From Thalassolituus marinus (GTDB taxonomy: Bacteria; Pseudomonadota; Gammaproteobacteria; Pseudomonadales; Oceanobacteraceae), in NCBI RefSeq assembly GCF_020320395.1, contig NZ_JAEDAH010000105.1, positions 96,236-160,235 of the forward strand: 64,000 bases of DNA. Reading direction: 5' to 3'. The stretch's first letter is position 1. Every line of letters begins with the position of its first letter. Under the pieces are notes generated by a model. That model saw only the letters and a program-made list of their open reading frames with translations, had not been told where the DNA came from and searched no databases. Made by a program: the position numbers and the translations under genes. Shown piece by piece: positions 48,245-57,423 of this stretch.

Positions 48245-49234
48245 ATGAGCGCCGTAACTTACAAAGACGTGGATGAGGCCATCGTATCCCTCCTTCTGGA
48301 GGGCAAGAACCCAACGATAGATAACATCAGGATCTACCTGGGTACTGACGATGAAAAAAGAGGGTCGCCCAATACGATCACAAAGTTTCGCAATGAGTGG
48401 CGAGCTAAAGTCGCAGCTAATCGATCAATCATGCTTCCTGCGCCGATACCGCAAGAAGCCCTGTCGGCAATAGCAGGACTCTGGGGAGCACTCAAAAGTG
48501 AGGCTGCCAAGGACTTTAGCATTCAGCGCGCATCGATGGAAGAGATCGTTAGAGAAGCAGATCAGGCAAGGGCTGCCTCAGAGAACGAAGCGCTTGCACT
48601 AAGAGAGCGAATCGACGACCAGGCCAGAGACATCCAGATTCTGCAGATGCAGTGCGCGCAAAAGGAAGCAAGGAGTGCTGACCTACTCGACGAGGTAAAT
48701 TCCCTTAAAGCTGCCCTTGAAAGGACCAGGGAGTCGCTCTTCAGTCAGGAGAAAACCTATCACCAATCACTTGAGGCTCATAAAAAAGAGGCCGACGACC
48801 GCCTGGCGGAAGTATCAGCTCGTCACAAGGTCGAACTGGAAAGGCGGGAGGACCAGGTTGCCGCGATGAAGTCGAAAGTTGCGGAGCTCCAAGAGCAGAT
48901 CCGGTTTGAGCGTTCGCGAGACGATGCCGAGCGCGACAGGCTGATGAAGCAAATTGACGATGCACGACAGGCCGCCATCGAAGAAAAGCGACAGGCGCAG
49001 CAGCAGTCCGAACAATGGGCGAGCCAACTGTCAGACCTAAGAAGAGCCTCTGCAAGCGAGTTGTCGGAGGCCAAGGTGAAACACGAACGACTCTTGTCGA
49101 ACATTGAACAGCGTGGAAGGCAAATAGATACGCACATGCGGTTGATAACGGAAAAAGACAAGGAGATATCAACCCTTAAGGCGATTGTCGATGAGCTAAA
49201 AAAGAGAAAGGGACGAAAAAGCGACGAACTGTAA
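48245..49234 (+). CDS. kfrA: KfrA-like plasmid DNA-binding coiled-coil protein
   Basis: 329 residues. The N-terminal 65 residues (VTYKDVDEAIVSLLLEGKNPTIDNIRIYLG; GSPNTITKFRNEWR) match the KfrA DNA-binding domain, and the rest is one long coiled coil to a basic end (KKRKGRKSDEL). KfrA of IncP plasmids is an autorepressor linked to partition. ATG 48245 is preferred over a TTG two codons upstream. Confidence 0.8.
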   Translation: MSAVTYKDVDEAIVSLLLEGKNPTIDNIRIYLGTDDEKRGSPNTITKFRNEWRAKVAANRSIMLPAPIPQEALSAIAGLWGALKSEAAKDFSIQRASMEEIVREADQARAASENEALALRERIDDQARDIQILQMQCAQKEARSADLLDEVNSLKAALERTRESLFSQEKTYHQSLEAHKKEADDRLAEVSARHKVELERREDQVAAMKSKVAELQEQIRFERSRDDAERDRLMKQIDDARQAAIEEKRQAQQQSEQWASQLSDLRRASASELSEAKVKHERLLSNIEQRGRQIDTHMRLITEKDKEISTLKAIVDELKKRKGRKSDEL

Positions 49235-49309
49235 TATAAAAATAAAGTTGGTAACTTTGAACACCTAACCTTGGTCACAGATCCAGCTCGCCAGCTCACC
49301 GATTCAGCG

Positions 49310-49455
49310 ACCAAAAAACCGCAGAATGCGGGGTTTCTATTGCTCCAGGGCGGCCAGTTCGGTTTCCAAATTGCGCCTTATGCCAGCAATCGCTTTCACC
49401 AGTTCAACAGTGGTCAGGGTGTCCGCGACGGCTCCATGAGCGGCTCCCTGCCACG
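49310..49455 (-). pseudogene. Truncated 3'-5' exonuclease (C-terminal remnant) with its terminator
   Basis: On the minus strand, WQGAAHGAVADTLTTVELVKAIAGIR ... ELAALEQ (stop at 49337) is the C-terminal end of a DEDDh exonuclease (the last catalytic motif is H-x-A-x-x-D). All upstream sequence is missing; it is cut at about 49455. The terminator CCGCA-GAA-TGCGG with a T-run (49314-49331) is still present. Confidence 0.6.
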
Positions 49456-49459
49456 CTAC

Positions 49460-50110
49460 TCCGGCAGAATACGTGGCCCCAATGTGTTTATGGGGTATTT
49501 GCAACCAATACACAATCAAGACATATGGGTTACCGATTCCAATGGCGACACCTGGTTTAATACCGGCGATCTGGCACGTCAGGATAAGGACGGTTACTTC
49601 TGGCTGACGGGTCGCAAGAAAGAGATTATCGTCCGCGGCGGGCATAATATCGAACCAAAAATGATCGAAGAAGTCCTGTGCCAACATCCCCAAGTCAGCC
49701 TGGCAGCGGCTGTTGGGCAGCCTGATGCCTACGCGGGAGAAATTCCCACTTGTTATGTACAACTGCTCGAGGGGGCCAATATTGAAGAGGAAGAACTTTT
49801 AAAGTTTGCCCAAGAGAACATTTTCGAGCGAGCAGCTATACCCAAGCGCATTCACATATTGGATTCGATACCGATCACCCCAGTAGGAAAGGTGTTTAAA
49901 CCGGCATTGGAATCTATGGAAATCAGGCGCTGTATAGTTCGGGAAGCGGAGAATATACACCAAGATACATCCTTTGAAGTAAAGATCGTTGAAAGCTCAC
50001 CCCATGGAAAAAGTGCGCATGTAATCTTGACATCATGGAAGGACAACGACATCGAAAGTCTTAAAAAGTCTCTGGCGCATTATAGCTTCAATGTCACGCT
50101 AGAGATGTAG
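49460..50110 (+). pseudogene. Truncated acyl-CoA synthetase (AMP-binding, C-terminal part)
   Basis: RIRGPNVFMGYL, NTGDLARQDKDGYFWLTGRKKEIIVRGGHNIEPKMIEE and SIPITPVGKVFKPAL are the C-terminal motifs of ANL-family acyl-CoA ligases. The ATP-binding P-loop and the N-terminal 350 residues are absent; upstream sequence is the exonuclease remnant in another sense. An ATG at an upstream frame position gives a chimeric reading frame from 49271, which is not a real gene. The enzyme is certainly inactive. Confidence 0.75.
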
Positions 50111-50120
50111 CCAAATTGAC

Positions 50121-50169
50121 GAATGTTCTTCCTGAAGGCAGAGTTTCTCTGCCTTCAGGAAGAACATTC
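50121..50169. terminator. Perfect 23-bp inverted repeat between convergent genes
   Basis: Arms 50121-50143 and 50147-50169 are exact complements with a three-base loop (TTT). It lies between the acyl-CoA ligase remnant and the araC-type gene, which converge. Very stable; most likely a bidirectional terminator, although the T-run is poor. Confidence 0.7.
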
Positions 50170-50204
50170 TACTATAATAAACACAGACACAGCGAACCAA
50201 GTGG

Positions 50205-51233
50205 CTAACCTTTCTTCTCACTCCGAAATTGATTGAAGGTAGTCCCCATTTCTCCTTTGAATAAACGAGCAAAGCTATTGGCATCCTGAAAACCCAGCTC
50301 GTCTGACAGCTGAGCCATGCTTAGATCCGTATTTTGCGCGGCCCAGCACGCCTCATCGAGGCGATAGTATTTGAGTTCATCGCTGAATGTTGTATAGGCA
50401 AGTTTAAGAAAGCGCTTTAGTGTAGGCAAAGTTGTTAACATTTGCTTTGCGCACTCGTCCTGCTTGTAGCAGCCTAAGTCAAACAGCGACCTCAGTTCAT
50501 TGAGACCACCTTTAGAAGCCTTTAACTGAGCGAGCTGAGATTGGAGGATTTTACGAGTTGCACTAGCGGTAATAGGGTTAGCATTGGGGACCTTTACATC
50601 AAGTATCGATTTAGCAATGCGAATCTGGTTCGCATAATTGCCCCAGCTGATATTGTCATGAAAGAATTCTCTAAGAAGTTCTGCATAACTTGGCTCTTCT
50701 TCCTTCACAAATATTTTTACGATCTCAGATTGCTGAACCATTTCTACGGCTCCCAAATCTCGGAGCCCCTGATAAAACATTGTAAAGAATGCTTCCATTG
50801 AGCGCCTCAACACTGGATGTCGTGTAAACTCAGGATTTACATTAAGAAAGACATACTCTTGTGTTTCTTTTCTGCTTACATAGAAGATAGGCGAGAGTAA
50901 TACGGGATAATCTTCCAGCAATTGCAGCAATTGCCCCCAGTTTTCACAGTTCATCATTAGTAGACTGATCAAACCGTGACTGGTAACGTTCAGTTTTTTT
51001 CCAAACTGGAAACCCCAATCCGCGGGACCGTGCCGACCAACATTAATAGCCAAGTCCCGATACTGCTCCCAATTAATGTACAGATCGACGTCATCAATAT
51101 CTTCAATAGTGAGTCCAGTGCCTTCGAGCAAGCTCTCACTTTTAATACCAATTTCCAATCCATACTGGTATAGATAGTTGGGCTGGATAACCCACGAAAA
51201 TAATGGATCCTGAGACGCAATGAGTTTTTTCAT
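50205..51233 (-). CDS. AraC-family transcription regulator
   Basis: 342 residues. An N-terminal effector domain of the arabinose-binding-like type (GTGLTIEDIDD, then WGFQFGKKLNVTSHGLISLLMMNCENW) and a C-terminal double helix-turn-helix (DLSMAQLSDELGFQDANSFARLFKGEMGTTFNQFR). Such regulators often control adjacent catabolic genes. It was divergent from the molybdenum oxidoreductase gene before ISPpu12 landed between them. Confidence 0.85.
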   Translation of the reverse strand: MKKLIASQDPLFSWVIQPNYLYQYGLEIGIKSESLLEGTGLTIEDIDDVDLYINWEQYRDLAINVGRHGPADWGFQFGKKLNVTSHGLISLLMMNCENWGQLLQLLEDYPVLLSPIFYVSRKETQEYVFLNVNPEFTRHPVLRRSMEAFFTMFYQGLRDLGAVEMVQQSEIVKIFVKEEEPSYAELLREFFHDNISWGNYANQIRIAKSILDVKVPNANPITASATRKILQSQLAQLKASKGGLNELRSLFDLGCYKQDECAKQMLTTLPTLKRFLKLAYTTFSDELKYYRLDEACWAAQNTDLSMAQLSDELGFQDANSFARLFKGEMGTTFNQFRSEKKG

Positions 51234-51311
51234 ATTTATAATTATAAACGTTTATCAGTCGACGATATCTTAAGTAATATCATGAGTTCCATCAATCTTG
51301 GCAACCGCTTG

Positions 51312-51319
51312 AAAAATTC
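51312..51319 (+). repeat. Target-site duplication of ISPpu12, left
   Basis: AAAAATTC, repeated exactly at 54692-54699. Confidence 0.9.
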
Positions 51320-51406
51320 GGGTAAGCGGATTAAATGGTTGATCTTACCTTTGCATGAGAGTGAGACAGACCGGCATCTCATCGGATTATCTGGTTGATG
51401 CTTCAC

Positions 51407-51814
51407 CTACTGCTGGTGCATGTTTCCTTCGCTAATTCCAGCAAGAACCCCACACGCCTCAACTTCCCGGTCATCGTTGCAGCTCGCTCTCAGTGAAACG
51501 AGTTGTTTCTCAAGCGCTTGCAGAGCGGTTATCTGCGACCGCACATGAGAGATGTGATCATCGAGCAAGGCGTTGACGGCGGTACAAGGCTGATGAGGGT
51601 CGTCCTGATAGCTCTGTAGTTCGTGAATCTCAGCCAGTGACAGGCCCAGGATTCTGCAGCGACGGATGAAGGCCAGCCCCTCACCATGCTTCTCGGTATA
51701 GACACGGTAACCGTTGTCCTGCCGATCAGGCGGCGGCAACAAGCCCTGCTGTTCATAGAAGCGGATCGTCTGTGTTTCGACCCCTACCAACTGCGCCAAC
51801 TGACCAATGCGCAT
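51407..51814 (-). CDS. cadR: CadR/PbrR-type MerR regulator
   Basis: 135 residues. MerR helix-turn-helix (IGQLAQLVGVETQTIRFYEQQGLLPPP) and the metal-binding Cys of the Cd/Pb-responsive group: C77, C112 and C121, close to C77, C112 and C119 of CadR. It should activate the divergent transporter gene when Cd or Pb binds. ATG 51814 is chosen because it starts the conserved MRIGQLA. Confidence 0.82.
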   Translation of the reverse strand: MRIGQLAQLVGVETQTIRFYEQQGLLPPPDRQDNGYRVYTEKHGEGLAFIRRCRILGLSLAEIHELQSYQDDPHQPCTAVNALLDDHISHVRSQITALQALEKQLVSLRASCNDDREVEACGVLAGISEGNMHQQ

Positions 51815-51845
51815 CAGCCTCCTCCCCAACGGATTCTTTACTCTA

Positions 51846-51876
51846 TTGACCTTATAGTAGCTTTATAGTTTTAAAT
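51846..51876 (+). promoter_or_regulatory. MerR-type promoter of the transporter operon
   Basis: TTGACC (51846-51851) and TTAAAT (51871-51876) are separated by 19 bases that contain an imperfect dyad (CTTATAG ... CTTTATAG). A stretched spacer over a dyad is the hallmark of MerR-regulated promoters. Confidence 0.7.
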
Positions 51877-51909
51877 GGTACCACAACATTGTTCAAGTGG
51901 AGTCGTATC

Positions 51910-52806
51910 ATGAGCAAATCCTGTGGTGGCGCCTGTGGCGGTGATGCAACGTCCGCAGCGGATACCGATATACAGGCCTCCTCCGAGGCGCCAGGGAGAT
52001 GGGTCAGTGTTTATGCCGTGCCGAAGATGGACTGTCCATCAGAAGAACGAATGATTCGCCTAGCCCTGAACGGCTTTGAGGAGATTCGGGCGCTGTCCTT
52101 CGACTTGTCGAACCGCCGGCTGAAGGTCGTGCATGACGGCGAGGTCGAGCCCGTCACCTCGAAACTGAAGACCTTGGGGCTAGGCGCCTCGCTTCAGGAA
52201 ACCGTCGCTGCAAATCCGGAGACCATCAAGGCCGCCGAGTTTTCGGCAGCTTCTGCTAAGCAAGAATCCGGGACCCTGCGCTGGTTGCTCGGCATCAATG
52301 CACTTCTGTTCGTGGTGGAAATGACTGCCGGTCTGATCGCCCGGTCCACCGGCCTGATTGGAGAATCCCTGGACAATTTTGCCGATGCGGCGGTGTACGG
52401 GCTTGCCCTTTATGCGGTTGGACATAGCGTGAAAATGCAGGTACGTGCCGCGCATCTTGCTGGTGTACTGCAACTGATCTTGGCTGTGGGCGTACTCATA
52501 GAGGTGGTGAGACGCTTTGTATTCGGTAGTGAGCCTGAATCGCTGGTGATGATGGCTATCGCATTCGTCGCATTGATTGCCAATACCAGTTGTCTGCTGC
52601 TCATATCCAAACATCGGGAGGGCGGGGCGCACATGAAGGCAAGCTGGATATTCTCGGCCAACGACGTGGTGATCAACCTGGGGGTCATCACCGCCGGCGC
52701 TCTGGTCGCGTGGACCGGGTCCAATTATCCGGATCTGATTATCGGCACCATCGCGGGGGTAATTGTACTTAACGGTGCTAGACGCATTCTGGCGCTCAAG
52801 GATTAA
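51910..52806 (+). CDS. Cation transporter (CDF-like) with HMA-like N-terminus
   Basis: 298 residues. Cys/Gly-rich start (MSKSCGGACGG), then a heavy-metal-associated-like domain (MDCPSEERMIRLALNGFEEIRAL; residues about 40-105), then a membrane domain of four to six helices with GESLDNFADA, the metal-binding HxxxD-type/N-x-x-D stretch of CDF exporters. In ISPpu12 this is the czcD-like gene. Probably exports Cd, Zn or Pb. Confidence 0.72.
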   Translation: MSKSCGGACGGDATSAADTDIQASSEAPGRWVSVYAVPKMDCPSEERMIRLALNGFEEIRALSFDLSNRRLKVVHDGEVEPVTSKLKTLGLGASLQETVAANPETIKAAEFSAASAKQESGTLRWLLGINALLFVVEMTAGLIARSTGLIGESLDNFADAAVYGLALYAVGHSVKMQVRAAHLAGVLQLILAVGVLIEVVRRFVFGSEPESLVMMAIAFVALIANTSCLLLISKHREGGAHMKASWIFSANDVVINLGVITAGALVAWTGSNYPDLIIGTIAGVIVLNGARRILALKD

Positions 52807-52809
52807 GCA

Positions 52810-53322
52810 ATGTCCATTTTTGGCAAACATCTGTCACCGTACGCTCTGTTGTCCATCTCCGGCCTGCTGGCAGCGTCTGATCAGGCCGTAAAATGGCTGG
52901 TGCAACAATCAATGGCATATGGCGAGTCTATTTCAGTGACCTCATTCTTTAACTGGGTACACGTATGGAATACCGGTGCCGCATTCAGTCTTTTTGCGAA
53001 TGGTGGAGGCTGGCAGCGCTACTTTTTTATCGGAATCGCGGTAGTGGTCTCGATTTTTCTGATCAAACTGATCCTTGAAAATCGTCATAAAGGAGAAGCC
53101 ATCGCTTACAGTCTTATCCTCGGTGGCGCCATGGGCAACCTGATTGACCGGGTCTTTCGCGGCTATGTTGTGGATTCCTTTGATTTCTATTGGCGAGACT
53201 GGCATTGGCCGGCCTTCAACCTGGCTGATATTGCAATTGTCCTCGGTGCCTTACTTTTCGTTTCCAGCAGCTTGTTGGGTAAAAAAGCAAACACCAATGC
53301 CGAGTCGGATGGATCTGACTGA
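52810..53322 (+). CDS. lspA: Lipoprotein signal peptidase
   Basis: 170 residues, four transmembrane helices, with the catalytic aspartates D113 (GNLIDR) and D140 (FNLADIAI), and the NTGAAFS motif of LspA. Cleaves prolipoprotein signal peptides. LspA-type genes travel with metal-resistance modules (also fused in PbrBC), where the second function is less clear. It is part of ISPpu12, three bases after the transporter gene. Confidence 0.9.
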   Translation: MSIFGKHLSPYALLSISGLLAASDQAVKWLVQQSMAYGESISVTSFFNWVHVWNTGAAFSLFANGGGWQRYFFIGIAVVVSIFLIKLILENRHKGEAIAYSLILGGAMGNLIDRVFRGYVVDSFDFYWRDWHWPAFNLADIAIVLGALLFVSSSLLGKKANTNAESDGSD

Positions 53323-53343
53323 CACCTACGCCTATACAACACC

Positions 53344-54633
53344 ATGACCGAACTTCCCGACAACATCCTTCACCTGCCGCAATACCAAGTACTGGGCTGC
53401 AAATCAACCGACGACGAAATGCACTTCCAGGTGGACGTGCCCGATCCCATCGCCTGCGAGGAATGCGGCGTGCAGGGTGAGTTCGTACGGTTCGGCAAGC
53501 GTGACGTTCCCTATCGTGATCTGCCCATCCACGGCAAGCGGGTCACTCTCTGGGTGGTCCGCCGCCGATACACCTGCCGGGCCTGCAAGACAACATTCAG
53601 GCCCCAGCTACCGGAGATGGTGGACGGATTCCGTATGACACTGCGGCTGCATGAGTACGTGGAGAAGGAATCCTTCAACCACCCCTACACCTTTGTGGCG
53701 GCACAGACCGGCCTGGACGAGAAGACGGTGCGCGACATCTTCAACGCCCGCGCCGAGTTCCTGGGGCGCTGGCACCGCTTCGAGATGCCCCGCATCCTGG
53801 GCATTGACGAGCTATACCTGAACAAGCGCTACCGCTGCATTCTGACCAACATTGAGGAGCGAACCCTGCTCGACCTGCTGGCCACCCGCCGCCAGGACGT
53901 GGTGACCAACTACCTGATGAAGCTGAAAGACCGGCAGAAGGTCGAGATCGTCAGCATGGACATGTGGAACCCCTACCGGGCAGCGGTCAAGGCTGTGCTG
54001 CCCCAGGCCCGTATCGTGGTCGATAAGTTCCATGTGGTGCGCATGGCCAACGATGCCCTAGAGAGAGTGCGCAAGGGCCTCAGAAAGGAGCTGAAACCGT
54101 CCCAGAGCCGGACTCTCAAGGGAGACCGGAAAATCCTGCTGAAACGCGCTCACGAAGTCTCAGACCGGGAGCGCCTCATCATGGAGACCTGGACAGGCGC
54201 GTTCCCGCAACTGCTGGCCGCCTACGAGCACAAGGAGCGCTTCTACGGCATCTGGGACGCCACCACACGGCTCCAGGCAGAAGCCGCCCTGGACGAGTGG
54301 ATAGCCACCATCCCGAAGGGCCAAAAGGAAGTCTGGAGCGATCTGGTCAGGGCAGTGGGAAACTGGCGCGAAGAGACCATGACCTACTTCGAGACGGACA
54401 TGCCCGTCACCAACGCTTACACGGAGTCCATCAACCGACTGGCCAAGGACAAGAACCGTGAAGGGCGCGGTTACTCCTTCGAGGTGATGCGGGCACGAAT
54501 GCTCTACACCACGAAGCACAAGAAGAAGGCACCGACTGCGAAGGTCTCTCCTTTCTACAAGAAAACCATCGGTTACGGACTGCCGGACTTCGCAGAGGAA
54601 CTCAACTACGGAGTCGATCTATCAACCATCTGA
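53344..54633 (+). CDS. tnpA: ISL3-family transposase
   Basis: 429 residues. N-terminal zinc finger (CEECGVQG ... CRACKTTF), helix-turn-helix (YTFVAAQTGLDEKTVRDIF), and DDE core (ILGIDELYL; IVVDKFHVVR; TNAYTESINRL). Full length for the ISL3 family; likely active. Twenty bases after lspA. Confidence 0.92.
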   Translation: MTELPDNILHLPQYQVLGCKSTDDEMHFQVDVPDPIACEECGVQGEFVRFGKRDVPYRDLPIHGKRVTLWVVRRRYTCRACKTTFRPQLPEMVDGFRMTLRLHEYVEKESFNHPYTFVAAQTGLDEKTVRDIFNARAEFLGRWHRFEMPRILGIDELYLNKRYRCILTNIEERTLLDLLATRRQDVVTNYLMKLKDRQKVEIVSMDMWNPYRAAVKAVLPQARIVVDKFHVVRMANDALERVRKGLRKELKPSQSRTLKGDRKILLKRAHEVSDRERLIMETWTGAFPQLLAAYEHKERFYGIWDATTRLQAEAALDEWIATIPKGQKEVWSDLVRAVGNWREETMTYFETDMPVTNAYTESINRLAKDKNREGRGYSFEVMRARMLYTTKHKKKAPTAKVSPFYKKTIGYGLPDFAEELNYGVDLSTI

Positions 54634-54691
54634 GGGTGGTATCAGATTGATGGGGTGAAGGTGCCCCATCAACCATTAAATCCGTATACCC

Positions 54692-54699
54692 AAAAATTC
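54692..54699 (+). repeat. Target-site duplication of ISPpu12, right
   Basis: AAAAATTC, identical to 51312-51319. Confidence 0.9.
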
Positions 54700-54883
54700 A
54701 TTCGAATCATTCTCTGCCACCACGAAAGATCTCTTTGTTTTGTAAAGTAAAAAATGATACTCGGCGTCAAAGACCTATTCGAAATACTGTCAGTGCTAAT
54801 AAGTTTTTGAATAACAGAGTACAGTAAATCAGCTCTATATTGATTCCCAGAAAAATAATAAGGACAGCATTGAGGATCTGACT

Positions 54884-57188
54884 ATGAGCGACTGGAAACC
54901 TTCGGCTTGTATATTGTGTGAGATGATGTGCGGCGTAGAAATATTGCCAAGCGAAGACAACACCATCGCCAAAGTGAAAGGTAATAAGAATCATCCAGGC
55001 TCTAAGGGCTACGTATGTAATAAGGCTGGTCGCTTAGCTCATTACCAAAATGGCAAAGATCGTATTCTCGAACCATTGCGCCGGAAGGCTGATGGCAGCT
55101 TCGAAACAGTGAGCTGGGATACCGCGATTGCAGAAATCTCCGAGAAACTACTCTCAATAAAAGAGATCTATGGTGGCGACAAGATACTCTATCTTACTGG
55201 CGGCCAGGGCAATCATATTTCCGGTGTTTATGGATCTGGTTTTCGCGCGGCATTAGGTTCCATTTATCGATCCAGTCCAATTGCGCAAGAGAAGACGGGC
55301 GAAATTTGGGTCAATAACCAGATGTTTCGCTCCACCTCTGCAGGCGCAGTGCGCAGCGACTGCGAAAACGCCGAAGTGGCAATCTATCTTGGCAAAAACC
55401 CCTGGCACACCCACGGTTTCCACCAATGTCGCAAGAAGCTTCAGAAGCTGTCGAAAGACGACAACCACAAAATGGTGGTGATAGACCCACGGCGCAGCGA
55501 ATCGGCGGACATTGCCGATATGCATTTGGCCGTCAAGAATGGTACCGACGCGTGGATGCTTGCCGCTTTAATTGCCATTCTCGTGCAGGAGGACTGGGTA
55601 GATCACCCGTGGATGGCGAAGCACACCGTTGGCTATGATCACATCAAGCCCCTATTTTCCAATATCCCTATCGCTGAATACTGCGAACAATGCGGCATTG
55701 AAGAATCTCAGCTTCGCCTGTTAGCCCAATGGATACACCAAGCCGAGAGCGTTGGCGTCTGGGAAGATCTGGGTGTTCAGATGAACATCAATTCCACCTT
55801 AGTGAGTTATCTGCACCGGCTGCTTCTCACCATTACGGGCAACTTTGGGAAAAAGGGTGCGCAGTTTATTTCGCTACCTCTAGTTAATGTTACCAATCCC
55901 GTATTCCGAGGCCTGCAAAGGGCTGTACCAAAATTTTCGGGCGAGAACTTTAGCTTACCGGACTATCACCCCAGTAACCGGGGCAAGGGTAATTGGAAGC
56001 TTAATTCCCTGCAATGTGGTGAGTGAAGAGATCCTTACCGACCATCCGGATCGTACTCGGGCGGTCTGGATCAATGGGACCAATGTGGTCCATTCTTACG
56101 CCGGCTCACGCAACATGGAGCAGGCTCTTCGATCTGCCGAGCTTACCGTATTAGTAGACGTGGCGATGACCGAAACTGCAATGCAAGCAGATTACGTACT
56201 CCCCGCACCAACGCAGTATGAAAAAGCGGAAATGTCGATGCTGCAGTTCGAATTCCCACACAATATAGCCTATCTGCGCCACCCGGTATTTGATGCCCCT
56301 GAAACGGTTATGGAAGAGTCCGAAATCTACGTTCGACTCTGCGAAGCCATGGGGGTTATGCCAGATGATGTAATCAGAGCTTTCGACCTCGCATTGCAAA
56401 GCAACGAGCAGGACTTCCTGGAGTTACTTGAAAAGACACTGGACCAACAACCTCAGCTAGCCAAGATCATGCCATTGATCCTATATCGGACCTTGGGGAA
56501 AACTCTGCCTAAGGGGATGGCTGCAGCAGCTGGTTACTTGCCCTTCTGCCTTAACCTGGCGCTCAGCTACCCAGACGCGGTAAAAGGTGCCGGACATCAA
56601 GGTGAAGGTATGGAACTGGGGTGGAATCTCTTTAAGGCACTGTCGAATTCTCCTGATGGCACAGTCATTACTGACGAACCCTGGGAAGCCAGTTTCGGAC
56701 GCCTAGGTGATGCAGAACAGAAGATTCACCTTAAAGTGCCAGATCTATTTCCAGAGATCGAAGCGCTGGACCAAGGCTTTGAGCCACTGACCAACTCTCA
56801 ATTCCCCTTTGTGCTTTCATCAGGTGAACGTCGGGACTATACCGCAAATGGTGTGTACAGAGATCCTACTTGGCGCAAAAAAGATTTCGACTGTGCGTTG
56901 AGAATGAGTCCTGCCGATGCAGAAGAAATGGGTTTGGAAAGCGGACAACTGGTGCGCATTACAACACGCCAAGGCGAGGCTGAAACCGTGCTGGAAGTAA
57001 ACGACCGCATGCGCAACGGTCACATTTCAATCCCGAACGGCGGGGGCCTTATAAATAACCTAAATACCGACCAGCCTCTTGAAATGATTGGGCCTTCAAC
57101 CAATGATCTCACACCTGTGGATCATCGCGATGAAATAGCAGGAACACCATGGCACAAGTATGTTCCAGCAAGAGTAGAACTCGCCTAA
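54884..57188 (+). pseudogene. Molybdopterin oxidoreductase (DMSO-reductase family), frameshifted
   Basis: GAGGA precedes ATG 54884. The N-terminus has the [4Fe-4S] motif CILCEMMC with a fourth Cys in GYVCNKAG, followed by the Mo/W-bis-MGD oxidoreductase body. The frame is lost near 55970 in CACCCCAGTAACC: frame one reads DYHP then SNRGKGN and stops at 56026, while the other frame continues as VTGARVIGSLIPCNVVSEEI and runs to 57188 with a normal C-terminal cofactor domain (GLESGQLVRITTRQGEA, HISIPNGGG). One extra base explains it. Joined, about 767 residues. Either a recent mutation or a sequencing error. Confidence 0.82.
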
Positions 57189-57209
57189 TTTATTATTCTG
57201 ATGACAGAC

Positions 57210-57248
57210 AAAATCGAGCCGCCATGTCACTAGGCTCGATTTCGTTTA
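57210..57248 (+). terminator. Intrinsic terminator
   Basis: AAATCGAGCC (57211-57220) pairs with GGCTCGATTT (57233-57242), followed by CGTTT. Confidence 0.78.
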
Positions 57249-57423
57249 TCTCCAACAACTATACAAGAAAAGAATCAATGTGAAGTGCTATTTCAACTTT
57301 CCCGAGACCTAATCCCTAAATTGCAAATCGTTTGCTAGCAAGAAGATCTGGTATGGGATGGAAATGCTTATGATGGCAGAAGCACACTCATGTAACCTTA
57401 CTCCTTCTACTTCCGCCATCTAG

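Larger units (their letters stand above)
51320..54691 (+). mobile_element. ISPpu12-like element (ISL3 family), complete
   Basis: 3372 bp between 24-bp inverted repeats (51320-51343 and 54668-54691; 21 of 24 positions match; starts GGGTA-CGGATT). An exact 8-bp target duplication flanks it. Cargo order merR-type regulator, cation transporter, lspA and ISL3 transposase is that of ISPpu12 of Pseudomonas putida mt-2, whose known length, 3372 bp, is the same. A subterminal copy of the repeat core (GGATTATCTGGTTGATG) occurs at about 51384. It separates the AraC gene from the oxidoreductase gene. Confidence 0.92.

Noticed and set aside
49271..50110. One intact 279-residue gene
   Set aside because: The first 63 codons are antisense to an exonuclease remnant; only the part from 49460 matches acyl-CoA ligases. 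The frame is chimeric by chance.
53812..54519. Long minus-strand open frames inside the transposase gene
   Set aside because: Shadows caused by high GC codon usage in the ISL3 transposase.
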